In this document: positions 11,273 to 22,954 of the stretch, piece by piece
Position numbering within the stretch: the first letter of the stretch is position 1
How the letters are laid out: every line of letters starts with the position of its first letter
Assembly: GCA_027919835.1 (NCBI GenBank)
Contig: JANVFP010000009.1
Span: 1,054,001 to 1,118,000, forward strand
From: Lentinula raphanica
Taxonomy: Eukaryota > Basidiomycota > Agaricomycetes > Agaricales > Omphalotaceae
DNA: 64,000 nt
Direction: 5' to 3'
Notes under the pieces: generated by a model
What the model saw: the letters and a program-made list of their open reading frames with translations, nothing else
Databases searched by the model: none
What the model was told of the DNA's origin: nothing
Program-made: the position numbers and the translations under genes

Positions 11273-13726
11273 ATGGAGTGGTATTTTGGCTCCTTCAACT
11301 CTTCCAGTTTTGACTCCTATGACTCAGAAGAGTATCTCAGTGGTGAGCTCCCTACACTGTCATCGCCGTTCATCGTTGCCTAACTACCAGTCTTGTACCT
11401 TCAGATTGTGATTCAACAATCCCCAGTCGAAGGCGTTACGGTCTTCACCAGCAGCTCAAACTGGGGAACTTGAAGAACGCCTCTATGGGGATGTTACAGT
11501 CAAAGACTTCATTCACGCTGTATTCGAGCAAGAAGGAAATAGACAAAATCCTCGATTTTGAATTCAAACTGGACACGATGGCCATGTTCGATTACAAACG
11601 GGGTATCGAGACAGGCAAGCTCGAGCGGATGCTCTATAAGCCATTCGTCACGGTGGCACACGATGTGGTCGCCTCATATCTTGCCGAGAAGTATCCTGGT
11701 GAAACCTGCACCTTGCGACTCTACGAAACACACGAAGATGCCCGCCTATGCAACTCATATACACGTCGTTCTCTAGCTGTAGGCCCAGATGTAGTCAGCC
11801 TGTGGACGAGCTCGAACGTTTCAATCGATTTCGTTCAGTCGCCGTTCTTGTTCAAAGCTGAAAACGTCGCAAAGTTGGGCCTGTGCCAGAGGAAGTGCCA
11901 GATCCTTTCATCGATGGTCCGTTCTCGGAGTCTCATATTCCTGCGCCAAGGAACCCCAACTCGCAGCCATCTTCCCGTCGACTCACCAAAAGGCAAATCG
12001 GACCAAAAACCAGTTCCTATGAATCCTCTGTATAGAGACAAGACAAAACCAAAGCCACTGCAAGAGATGTCCATCATTCCAGAAACTTCACAAATCATGG
12101 CTGACAGGAACTGTACAAAGCGCAAACGGTCCATAGCAGATGTCGGAGGTCGCGATATCTTCACTGAGGATGAGGCCCAGCTGGCATCATACGCCGTCAA
12201 GTGCTTCGAGTCCACCGGTCGCCATTTTGTCGCAGGTGTTTATGTTCACCATTGGACCATAATTCTTTGGTATTATGATCGATTGGGTGCTACTCGTACC
12301 GTGTCGTTCCAATTCTCAGTGGATGATGACCAGATGCTAGGGCTCGTTCTGGTTGCATTGAACCAAGTTGATGCGACGCAATCTGGATACAGTCCTTTTC
12401 TGTATGCTATGGATGCCTAGGATACCACTAACTCTCTGTGCTCCATAACAAATCAACAGTTCTCCACTGGTCCCTCAGAGCCTCTCTCGGAGTCATCGCT
12501 GCTCAGCAACAAACTCCCACCCAGAAGTAGAAAGGGAGCGGTCCTTCGTTTTCCATGCAGCAGTGTCACGGAGAGCGATGGCAGCCAGAAGACCGCGTGT
12601 AGGGCCTTCGTCATTGATGCGATTCTGTTTTGTTCTCCAGGACTGATCAATCGAGGTACTGAAGCCTATTGGGTGAACAAACTTCTGTCGTCGGGACTCG
12701 ATGCTTCCAGAGACCTCGTCTCTACTAAGCTGGCGTGGTGCGGCGCGCGCGGTCCACCAGAGTCAGTGACACTTAAGACGCTATTGGAGAATGTTCCAGA
12801 GCTAAGCAACATCACCCTGATATCAGTTTTGCCCAGTGCGTCCGATCCCCAGGTACAAATTGCGTCCTTCTCATGAATGGGCAAATCAAGGACGCTCCGG
12901 TGTCGACTTTGAAAAGCGAGACCTCGTTTTCACTGTAATGAAACACTATCAGCCCCTTTGGTCTGCTAGAAATTTAGACGAATTCAAGGAAGTCTTTGTA
13001 GACCGAATGTAACTACCCATGGAATTATTTCGCGTGTTGTCCTGGTGTCCTTATCTCTATTTTTAGGCCATTATCACGCTTACAAGAAGGGAGGATACAT
13101 CCATCGCGATATCAGCGAGACCAATTTGATGATCGACCGACTCGACGAGGACAGTGCTGCTATAGGTGTATTGTGCGATCGGGATTCATCCTCCGCCGCC
13201 AATAGCGAAGGAGTTGTCACATCCTCAAATGCTATGCATCGAACTGGAACTTATCCTTTCCTAGCAATGGGCTTATTAAGAGACAATCCGCCCGCACATC
13301 TCTACTGTCACGACCTCGAATCCTTCTTCTACATTCTCATTTGGGCTGGTCTTCATTACTCCTTCAACGACAAGAATGCGAACTACTACGTCAATGAGGA
13401 AGTCAAGAGCTGGATGGATACCCGACGACAGTTTCGGAATGCTCGTTCATCTAAAGAATTTGTATTCCTTCTGGAGGAGTATGCGAATCCTCTTTTCAAG
13501 CAATTTTATCCAGACTTCAAACCCGTCAAGCAATGGGCTCGACCTCTTTGGAGACTATTCCGACGCGCTCTTCTCAAGGCCAACAGCTGGCAACCTTGCG
13601 AAATCCGATTTTTCATCCCGTGCATCCCGTAATGCTGCCGCAGCTCATTACTTCAATGTTACTCTGGATGAAATATTGACCTTCGAGAATTTCATGCAAG
13701 CCATACGAGAAAAGCCCCGGCAATAG
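11273..13726 (+). pseudogene. FunK1-type protein kinase, probably frameshifted
   Basis: FunK1 kinases are an expanded family of mushroom-forming fungi, with unknown substrates. Exon 1 (11273-11342) and exon 2 (from 11405) join cleanly and give MEWYFGSFNSSS... and the N-terminal FunK1 region. The kinase core follows near 13090-13350, with YIHRDISETNL (catalytic loop), LCDRDSS in place of DFG, and HRTGTYPFLAM (activation-segment end). Three places cause trouble. After 12401 the frame continues only if a late acceptor near 12506 is used. The obvious intron 13009-13066 (gtaact...tttttag) leaves the core one base out of frame. Near 13572 the frame slips between WRLF and the family-like GDYSDALFS...LTFENFMQAI ending at 13726, with no GT for an intron. 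I infer a decaying copy; assembly errors are the alternative. Confidence 0.62.
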
Positions 13727-13828
13727 GATTGAGGTCTAATGACATCGTATCGTTCTATGGATATATTCGTTGAATGTGGACGCTTCAGAGTACTAATCTG
13801 CATACCTCATTAGAGCTAATGATTGCGT

Positions 13829-13918
13829 CAGTCCAGTGTTTGTCAGTCCAGTGTTTGTCAGTCCAGTGTTTGTCAGTCTAGTGTTTGTCAGTCTAGTGTT
13901 TGTCAGTCTAGTGTTTGT
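13829..13918 (+). repeat. 15-bp minisatellite, six copies
   Basis: Six perfect-length head-to-tail copies of cagtccagtgtttgt. The first three carry C and the last three carry T at the sixth base (cagtctagtgtttgt). The block ends 117 bp before the NmrA-like start codon, so it sits in that gene's promoter. Because 15 is a multiple of three, it creates a false open frame upstream of the real ATG. Confidence 0.95.
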
Positions 13919-14035
13919 CAGCCCGTCTGCGTAGGTGGACTTGTCGTGAAATTTTCGATATATATAGAAACGGGTCTTCGTCATTTTCCCCACACCCTCT
14001 CTACTCGAACCTGTCTAGTAGTAGTACCCACCAAC

Positions 14036-15040
14036 ATGGATAACAAGAAAGTTGCCATTTTCCCTGCCTCTGGAAAACTTGGTGGAAGCGTGATTAAACA
14101 TGCCCTCAAGTTACTTCCTGCTGGTGATGTTGTCCTCATTGCCCGTTATCCCTCCAATCTCCCGGATGACTATCGCAATGCTGGTGCAACTATCAGAGTT
14201 GCAGACTATGACTCTCCGGAGACTCTAGAGACTGTTTTCACACAAGTGAACACCTTATTTCTTATCTCCTATCCTACATTCCAACACGAGCGTCGCACCA
14301 AGGTTTGTCATCCACTCTTCCCAGTGCTGATGAGTCAGATTTTCATCTTCTAACGGCTTAGACAGGCGCATAAGCTGGCGATTGACTTTGCGCGCAAGAG
14401 CGGAGTGAAGCACATTTTCTACACCTCTTTAGCTTTCGCAGGTCTTGGCGATCAGTCGGTCGCCCAAGTTATGCAGGCTCATCTTGATACAGAGAGGTAT
14501 CTCGCCAAGCTTGCAGGCGAGGACTCGTCCTTCTCTTACACCTCTATTCGCGAGGGATCATACTCCGAGTCCTTCGCCATGTACACGGCTTTCTTCAGCT
14601 TGAAGCAACCGACGAGTGAGGTCCTCCTTCCGCACGATGGATCTGGACCAGGTATGGCTTGGGCGAAGATAGACGAGCTGGGTGAAGCCTCTGCTTCCCT
14701 TCTAGCGAAGTTCTACGCCGCGCCAGACGATTTTCCGTACAGAAATCAGATCCTGCTCCTATCAGGTCCCCGAGAATGGTCTCTGAATGAAACCGTACAG
14801 GCACTCGGTCGTGTTGCAGGGAAAGAAGTGTCGATACGCCAGGTATCTGTCGATGAGTATGCTTCTCAAGAACTTGTAGAATCTCGCCTCACGATTGGTG
14901 TCAACAAATGCGCGAAGGAATGGGCGACTGTATATGATGCTATACGAAATGGGGAGACGAGTATAGTGACACCTTTGCTTAAAGAGTTGCTTGGGCGGGA
15001 GCCGGAGGATTTTGAGACCACTATTCGGGCGATGATATGA
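14036..15040 (+). CDS. NmrA-like NAD(P)-binding protein
   Basis: Two exons, 14036-14302 and 14366-15040, joined across a 63-bp intron with branch site tctaac and acceptor gacag, giving 313 residues. The Rossmann start is visible: VAIFPASGKLGGSVIKHAL (variant glycine motif, residues 5-23). RYPSNL may mark the cofactor-discriminating loop and HIFYTSLAFAG is the following beta-strand region. This family (NmrA, HSCARG, QOR2-like) includes redox-sensing regulators and atypical short-chain reductases. The Tyr-x-x-x-Lys active-site pair is not evident, so either a sensor or an NAD(P)H oxidoreductase is possible. The start was chosen at MDNKKVAIF because the upstream extension is the minisatellite. 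Confidence 0.8.
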
Positions 15041-15172
15041 TTTGGGAAACGACGAGAATGTTCGAGCTGTGCTCCCTACGCTTCCTGCTTTGAGGCCACC
15101 TGCAGGAGTTGCCCCTTTGGTAATCCATTGCATACAATGTATTGGCAACATTTGAAATTACTAGCCTTGTGT

Positions 15173-17162
15173 CTAAACTTCATCGTCGACGATGTCGACT
15201 GTTCCTTCGCGGTCTATGATTTCGATCTTTTCCGGTAACCTTTTCACAGTCATCACTGCACCGATACTGATCAGGATGAACACTACATATACGAGGTTCG
15301 CTCCAAGACACTGAAGAACAGGTCCCATTGGTGTCGGCTTGTCTCGCGAAATCTGAACTGAGAAAGCAAACAAGGACGTCGCGGAAGCGGGTCCAATTGC
15401 TCGAGCAATGGAGGCTCCGGTTTGTCCGAGACCGTTTGTGACGCCGAGAGAGTATGCATTTGGGGCGGATGCGCGAATATAGATGAAGGCAACACCTAAG
15501 AACGAACAAGGGATGAAGCGAGGGTTTGAGTTTGAGGACAAGGAAACTCACTAAAACCCATATCCATGATCACGTACAGGATGATCTGCACCGTAAACTC
15601 CACCCACGTAGCCCAATTAACGGTGCCACCATCGTCCAAACTTGCACTCATGATCGGGAACAACGCCCAGATTGGTACGAACATGATCACACTAAGCAAG
15701 TAAATGCTTTTGGGACCCATCCACGCGTATAGCGGGGCAAACGCCAGCGCCTGATAAACCCCACTGGCAAAGAAAAACGCGGCAAGACAGGTGCCAACGA
15801 GGGGGACACTGAATCCGATGCCGCCGAAGGATGGTGAGGCTGTGAGGAAAAGCGGTTGGACGGCACGAAGGGCGATGTCGAGAAAGGCTAAGAGGGTATA
15901 GGTGATGATTGTCATTCGTACTTGAGGGGTGAGGACTTGAGATAGAGGAAGTTGCAGAGGTTGAGAGTGTAGAGGAGAGGTAGTATTGTCACCGATTTCC
16001 AAGGTCGAGGAAGGGGGGCTTCGAGATTTCATAGACTTGATAGATATGTGGCATCAACGTTCGCGTTGTGAAGATTGGACTAGTAGGGGGACTCACCTCT
16101 TCCAGATAGAAGAACGTCAGAACGAATGTGCCCGCACAGTATAGTGCCACAACGAAACATGGTAGAGCATATGGAAATGTCTCCCAAAATCGACCTCGAA
16201 ATATTGAGGAGAATTGCTCATGGGGATTAGAAAGCCAGCCGCCGATAACTGGGCTGTAGGAGATATGATATTAGTGTCATGATAATACCCAGGAGACGAG
16301 AAAAAATGGAATGAGAGAAGTGAAACAAGGAGGGAGGGGGAGCAAGATAGGATTACGGTTGTTGAAAAGACTAACCCCACAGTCGCACCAGTGTTCCAAA
16401 TCACCGGCATTAGTGCCATGGCTTGGGCAATTGTGGTCTCGTCAGTTATTTCTCCCATCATACTCTTGATGACTCCGGCATTTCCATTGAGGGCTCCGGA
16501 GAGACAGCGACTATGGTAGATGAGTTGGATTAGTCTCTCGATTGTATTTCCAGAGGATAAATCAGCTTACCTCAAAACCAAACCCCAGAATGTCGTACTG
16601 ATACCAAAGAACACCATCGATACTGTTAACCCTACAAGGCCGATGAGGATGATAGGCTTGCGCCCAACACGGTCGGATAAGCGGCTCCAGTAGAGTACAG
16701 TAAGAGCTTGAGTCATTGAAAATAGAGATTCCTGTATCGCTATGTCAGTTGCGAAATAATCTCAGACAGTCGAGCCGATGGGTTGGAAGCACGCACAATG
16801 ACACCAGCATAATAGCCCATCTTTGCTTCATCACCACCGGTTATAGGCATATCTTTGACCATCTACAGGGGTGAAGTTTGAGTCTGATAAGGAGATTGTC
16901 GTATGGATATAGATAGTTAATCCAGAAACGTTGAACATACTTTGTTGATGAAAGGATAGATAACCTGCGAAGTCAAAGGTTCTGCTAACTGTATCCAGAA
17001 CAAAACAAAGAGTTGACGCCAAGGGAGCGGTGTCCGTGAAGGTTTTGTTGCATGATTTTTCAGTAATGGGGTCACCTCAGAGTCGTCTCGAGAGTTGGCT
17101 CCCTGTTCGTGATCCAGCTGAGAAGCTGTGGATGAGCACGTACGCGAGTCCTGTTCATCCAT
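15173..17162 (-). CDS. Major facilitator superfamily transporter, 12 TM
   Basis: Multi-exon minus-strand gene. Exon 1 (17162-16941) encodes MDEQDSRTCS...FINK, with a hydrophilic head ending in TPLLKNH and the first helix WRQLFVLFWIQLAEPL. Later exons give the MFS signature loop LSDRVGRKPIILIG (loop 2-3), helices around 16440 and 16130, a long cytosolic loop, then ITYTLLAFLDIALRAVQPLFL onward. The last exon (15173 to about 15491) ends in hydrophilic VDDEV. The head and helix-1 pattern resemble drug:H+ antiporter-like fungal proteins related to yeast YCR023C and plant ZIF1-like transporters; substrate unknown. Its start faces that of the membrane-protein gene at 17927. Intermediate exon borders were not all fixed. 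Confidence 0.83.
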
Positions 17163-17926
17163 GCAGTTGCAGATAGCGCGTTTCTGGCTGTGAGAGACAA
17201 TCTACATAGAAGTGCTTTATATGTGGCCGGAGGAGCCGTGGTTCCGAGAAGTCATTGGCTCCATTTATGACTCGATGGCCTTGAAAATTTTTGCAGAGAG
17301 TTGACTCGAATGCGAACGCGCTGGATAGCCCATACTCTTACAGAGTTCGACGTGTTCTCATGAAATAAAATGGCCAAATCGTTCATCCGTTTCCACAAAC
17401 AATGATTGGGCTTTTTCGGAGGCTTCAATGAAATTGGTCTGCAGGTGAGAGTTGCAATTCCGATGTCTGCTCCCTGAAGCTTTGTGCAGCTTTGTGCATT
17501 GTATTGACTGCTGATGGCTTCTGAGATCGAGAAGAGACGTTAACGGTTAGAGAGTGCTATGGATGACAGCAACAATGCTGAGCGTACCCGGCGTTGAGAG
17601 GATCAGAGTTGGAGATATCCGATAAGATAAGAGACAACATAGTGTGGGAAACTCTTGGCTTTTGACGTGAAACGAATTGATGGTTGTGTTGTTTTCTCTT
17701 TTCCCCCTCGCCCATCACTATCGCCGTCGTTGAGCTCGTCCGCTCTCGAACAACGAATCAAGCGAAGTGCACTGCTTGCTTCAGACGCACTCGAGGCTTC
17801 GGACAGGACCCAAAACGGATTTGACAAGAGAAAACTCCGCACTCTCTCTATACACATTCTTTAATCTCCCACCGCTCTCTCCTCATCACAAACTCTTTTA
17901 ACGTCTCTATCAACATCATACAGAAA
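17163..17926. promoter_or_regulatory. Divergent promoter region, MFS transporter / membrane protein
   Basis: 764 bp separate the two start codons. The plus-side leader just before 17927 is pyrimidine-rich (ctctctcctcatcacaaac), a usual feature upstream of basidiomycete starts. The frame at 17655-17864 is open but has no recognisable content. No operator-like repeat was seen. Confidence 0.4.
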
Positions 17927-19953
17927 ATGGGCTTCCAAAAGTATCGAGTTGGTCATGCTGGTGCGTCGGTTCCGCACAAGAAACGTGCTTCATCCTCTAG
18001 TTCCAGTACGTGAATTTTCGCTTGCCATGGTTCTCCTTTGACAATAAGTATCCTAGGCTGCCTCACCGGGGGTTTTTACACGAATCCCACATCGGGTGCC
18101 ACGGTAGACTCTCTGAAAACTTTGAATATAACCTGGGATACGTCGTGCTTGACTCCTTCAAACGATGAAGTCGACATCTATCTATACGCTCCTTCTGCCG
18201 CAACTCCTCGTCTTCATCTTTGGGAAGATGTTCCTTTCAGCAAAGGATACTATGAGGCTGAGCTGATGCCTCGTTGGTGGAACTCAACTTCGAGCGAGCA
18301 GTTACAACTGCTCATCATCCAGAGCGGGGATGCCCCCTTCCTCGCAACCTTACCCGCTGGCCCTGTGTTCACAGCTACTTATACCACACCTACCTCTGGC
18401 ACTCCCGAATCCGCACAGACATCCCTTGCTTCCACTGATTCAGGAATCACCGAGGTCCAATCAACCGCATCTAGCACATCTTCCTCTCATCTCTCGGGCG
18501 GTAAGATTGCAGCTGCGGTGATTATGCCGCTACTTGCTGTAACTGCCCTCGCCGTGTTCTTCTGGATCAAGCGCTCTCGCGCCAAGGGTAAGGAACAACG
18601 CAAAACCTGGTCCGAGAAAGTGGACCAGCGTATGTCTGTTGTGTCTGCCGATTGGGCAAGTATTCACCCTTCCGGGGCTCAGGCTGCTATCCGAAACTCA
18701 ATGGCCATTCGTGCTTCGATGGAGGCAGAGGGACGCATGTCAATGGCCTCCGTCAACCTTGCTGGAATGGGCGTCCAAGCTCCGGGCGGAGGTGTCGGAG
18801 GATTCTTCATTCCTGGTCAAGGTGATCCAACTGTGAATCCCATTGTTGCTATGCCCGTTCCTTCCATTCCTGCGGCAGCACAACTTCGTCCTGGTCTCCG
18901 CTCTTCTGCTTACTCCACCGCTGCTGCTGCCGCTCGCGTATCTAGCGTGTCCTTTGCAGCCGATCCTGCCATACCCGGTCGTCCTTCAGGCGAGACCCGT
19001 CGTTCCATCTACGATCGTGAGCGACCCTCGTTTGACTCTGCTCAGCGCCGTTCCGGATATTCTCAGTACAGTCAAAACAGCGCCACCCGGGGCAGCAGGG
19101 CGTTCCATTACGCTGACGGTGAAATGCCTCCGATGCCCGAAGGGGCTGCTGAACGTGCTTCCCAGTTCTACGCACTCAATAGCAACACGAACTTCTCCAA
19201 CCTCGGCTTGAGTACTTCTCATATGAACATCTCGTCTTCGACTCTCAACTCTGCTTCTGTTGATGCTAATCGCATGTCCAGGATGAGTCGGTTCGATGAA
19301 GTGTACGGAGATGAATATTCTACTCAGGAATACGATGATGATCGTGCAGACGGAGCTATGAGTCCTACTCAAACTATGGGCCCACTTGCGTTGAGCACCG
19401 AAGATATCAAGAAACGGATCAGCATGCGTCAAGGAAATAGCAGCAAAGTTAGCTTTGACAGCGGTAATGACGACGTCGGGCCTGCGTTGACTAGTAAGTG
19501 ATGTCTATCGGTAGAATCTTTTGGAACCTTGCCTGAGTTTTGACTCTCGAAGTGATGCGCGCTCAAGACAACGATGGTTACTTCGACCAGAACGGCAGCA
19601 CTTCTGAAACGATCTTCACTACCTCTCCCTCCCCGAACCAAACTTCTTTCCCCTCTTTCCCGATGCCCTCTTTGACTGGAACAGTGATGACGGCATCGCC
19701 GGTCTCTTCCCCTATCGAAATGCCAACAGCTCCCGGTCCTTCATCCACCATTCCAGCGACGAGCACCTACACCGGTATGGCCCCGCCCAAGAACGGGTTG
19801 AGCCCCGATGACATGCTGAGAGCTTACGCGGAACGAAAGGCGGCTGCCTCAGCGGGCAGAGCCGTGACACCGAAATTTTCAAACCCGTCTCCTTTGGCTC
19901 GGGAGGTGATTTCCTACCCGACTGAAGAGCAAGAATCTGGGAGGGCTATATGA
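17927..19953 (+). CDS. Ser-rich single-pass membrane protein
   Basis: Three exons, 17927-18005, 18057-19493 and 19553-19953, giving 638 residues in frame. No cleavable signal peptide is evident at MGFQKYRVGHAG. An extracellular-like domain (CLTGGFYTNP...TLNITWDTSC) resembles the Ig/ricin-like heads of fungal wall-stress proteins. It is followed by a Ser/Thr stretch, one TM helix (IAAAVIMPLLAVTALAVFFW) and a basic KRSRAKGKEQRK anchor. The long cytosolic part has repeated SMAIRASMEAEGRMSM-type blocks and many Ser-Arg pairs, likely phosphorylation sites. The architecture suggests a surface sensor or organiser, but no function is known to me. The exon 3 acceptor at 19552 could instead be about 15 bp downstream. 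Confidence 0.72.
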
Positions 19954-21107
19954 TAGAGTGAAAATGCATCGAGGGAAGGAATGAATTTTTTGTACGTTTT
20001 CGTCAAAACGCCGTACGAGTGCGTTGAGAACGGGACAATTCGGCGCTTGGAGATCGAGATATCGATGCGACTCAGTCAGTCGATGCTCGGTTTACAGATG
20101 CGTGATGACCTTCGTTCGGCGTGACGACGGTTCTTTTCCTCGCTGACACATCCTGTCATGGTCACCTTCATATCTTTCTCCTTTTCATCTGTTATCACTT
20201 CCGCCATATCCTGCCCATCTTATTCTGTTCCTGAGCACATCTTGGTGTTCTTTCCCCAATTCTCTCGATCGTTCACCGATCATTGTAACTGCACATTTTT
20301 TTGGCGTCGAAGTTAACTCTTTACTTGCCGTCCTGTCGTTTCTGGGTTTTGTCTATATTCTGTCCTCCCTTGTATATCACCTGTTAACCGTTGATTATCT
20401 CAATATCTATTCTTGTGTGGGCCATACATATGTTATTGCCATATTTCACCGGGCGTAGTAAAGACTCGGTCTTATTTTCTCCTCTGGCGTTACGTCTTTT
20501 CCTTTCCCCGTCCGAGTTATAGTCTTACCTTCATATTCATTCTCAGTGTGATGTGCCTTGCTCGCCACTTGGCTTGGTATTTTGTCTACATTGACTTCTC
20601 TGCGTCAGTTCGTCCGTATACTCCCTGGAGGCTATAGTATTTGTGTCTTCGAGTCCGTCTGGCCTGGTTTGCCTATATATCATTATGAAATACTTCTTCA
20701 GATAACGAGGTCGTCCTTCTTGCACGCCCATACCACATACCCCATTCTGACTGAAAAGTCTCAGTAACACGAACAGTATTTTTGCGGGCGTGCATTTTGA
20801 ATGTAAATGCACACTGAGGATCTGGTAGGAGGTATGTGACATTGTGAATACCGATAGTAGGCTGAAATTTCTGAGTCGTTCAAGAACCTTAGTGATAGTA
20901 TACTGATATACGAAGAGTACAAATATTCGACGAGAAGCCTACAACTTTATAGCCAGCTCACTCGGAAGGTTGCATCTTAGTCGCATACTACGTAGAGACA
21001 AGGTATTAAACTTGTTCTAGTGGTTAACTTCGAACATTGGCAGGAGAAAATTTGATCACCTAAGATCAAGATACCAAGAATCAGAAAGGCTTTGACATTT
21101 GTAGACA
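19954..21107. other. Intergenic region, T-rich
   Basis: About 1.15 kb of 3' flank for the genes converging from both sides. The plus strand is T/C-rich to about 20600. Small frames (20413-20637, 20543-20842) have no recognisable content. No RNA gene was recognised. Confidence 0.35.
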
Positions 21108-22264
21108 TCAATACGAGGAACATACCCGCTGAACATGCATTTCCACCCCCGAGTTCTGAAAGGTCGCTCTTGGACCCAAGATCATGGCATTGGGAATGCC
21201 TTTATGACCTGATTGGTTCCATATTCGACCGTCACACCTTGGTTCACAAAAGCCGAGTCCTGGAGACGACGTGAACGTGAAATAAATCGCATTGTGGTAT
21301 TGCTTCCTCTGCGGGTCGGAGGTATCTACCCAATCTCCTTGGGGAAAATCTGTTTCGAGGGGTTTATACTCAAAGACCAGCGGCGTCACCATTTCTGGCA
21401 AGACGTGAGGAATATAGGTAACTAGCTTTTCCACCTCCGACTCCATTTTTTCCTTTGTCGGGCTCTCTGGTCCAGAGTACCCTACGTTGACGTTGATTCG
21501 AGTGCCCGATTTCGAAGCAGGAACATCGGTCTTGGAAGAATGAGTCTGTCCGACTCTCCAGTTGGAACTTGAAGGGGTCTCCAAAACGTCGACATCACTG
21601 ATTATTATCATCTAAACCCAAAAGTGAGCATCCAACTTTTCACTAACAACGAATCGTATAAAGAAACATACCTGACTTATTCCCTTGTCTTCAAAGACGA
21701 CTTCTCGACCAGAGAGGGTCACTGATTCCAGCTTGAAACGCACACCAGACCCAATCCGCCATGCCACCACGCCAAGCACGCCGGAACAAGATGGTTCACA
21801 AACTCCGGGGCTGTCCTTGGATCGCGGGAGGTACGGCGAGGTGGTGAGTTGGAAGGGGATTTTCTGCTGGAAGACTGTCTGTTGGAAGGGGATTTCCCGG
21901 GGAGCTTTTTTGGACAGCGCAATTCGAGCGTGCGTGTCACAGGAGAAGCCTGCACCTTTCCATTCCGGAATAACGGGCGACCCATCTGCTGCACGTTTCA
22001 AAGCTTCTTGGATCTCCCCGCATATCAACGCAGCGCGAGGGTTCTCAGAATCGGTGATTTGCGCATTCGGGAACGTAACTTTCAGCGAGGCGGGCCCCTG
22101 TACTGAGCGGCTCTGAATGCCCATATCACCAATAGCCTGGATGGATATAATTTTAGTGAAATTCTTGTCTAACATTGAGGGAAGATCGTCAAAGTTCTCA
22201 CCTTCAAAGGAATCGCAGATGAAGAGGATATAAAGAGGACAAGACAAGCAAAGTTGAGATACAT
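21108..22264 (-). CDS. Secreted protein of unknown function
   Basis: Three exons on the minus strand, 22264-22202, 22136-21672 and 21611-21108, all in phase 0, giving 343 residues. The N-terminus MYLNFACLVLFISSSSAIPL is a clear signal peptide. The mature part starts AIGDMGIQSRSVQ and is a mixed beta-like protein with several cysteines (ICGEI, SCDTH, CEPSCSGVLG, FCEPRCDG). I do not recognise a catalytic motif or a family. The product is probably extracellular or wall-bound; the introns (65 and 60 bp) have normal borders. Confidence 0.62.
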
Positions 22265-22954
22265 CGATGGATTAGAGTTCACAACAAGTACAATTGATAG
22301 AGGAAGGCAAAGGGAACCAAACTTCGGCCAGCGAAGAAGGACTGAGGGAGGAGGGAAAAGCTAAGAATTGGGAAGAGAATAGAGATCCTTAATCTGATAT
22401 ACAGCAAGCCCACCGACGGAAGCAACACAGCCGCGGAGCACAAGGATGGTTCATGATAGGTCATGATACAGAACAGATAGGGCCTCAAGCTCAATGCTCG
22501 TAAAGTAAAACCTCAATCACGATGGATCTATATCATCGTATCGCCTCATATCGCATGTTATATCAGGTTATACGCATGAGGTTTCCTCAATTCATCAGTC
22601 GGAGACGTACTTTGAAGCTTGTATTTCGACAAAAGGACTGCTTCATCTAGCCCCCAGGACCAGCCTTAACCGAGCTTGACCGGGACCCTCCTTGACCCGG
22701 AGTGGATTATTTTTCTCCATCATGCGCTATCATGCGCCATGAGCGCGATAAGCTGAACGACGAAGCGGAATCGGCAAATTACCAGAAACTCGTAATGGAT
22801 CCTTCCATCCCGTCTTCTAAAGGCGTGCAGCCTACAACACATGCAGAGGAAACAAAGGGTGATATTTTCAGATGTATGAAGGTATAAGTAGACCGACCGT
22901 TTGCGGATCGTGAGTCTTGGAGAGAGATTTGCCACTTGATTTGAGATACACGCC
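22265..22954. other. Intergenic region
   Basis: About 690 bp holding the promoter of the secreted-protein gene and the 3' flank of SRP68. Around 22520-22575 the sequence is A/T-rich with repeated atatca/atatcg words. No gene recognised. Confidence 0.35.

Noticed and set aside
13829..13918. CRISPR-like direct repeats
   Set aside because: The 15-bp units abut with no spacers, and the genome is fungal.
13823..14035. Open frame running into the NmrA-like gene from upstream
   Set aside because: It is produced by the 15-bp minisatellite, whose period is a multiple of three; family homology starts at MDNKKVAIF (14036).
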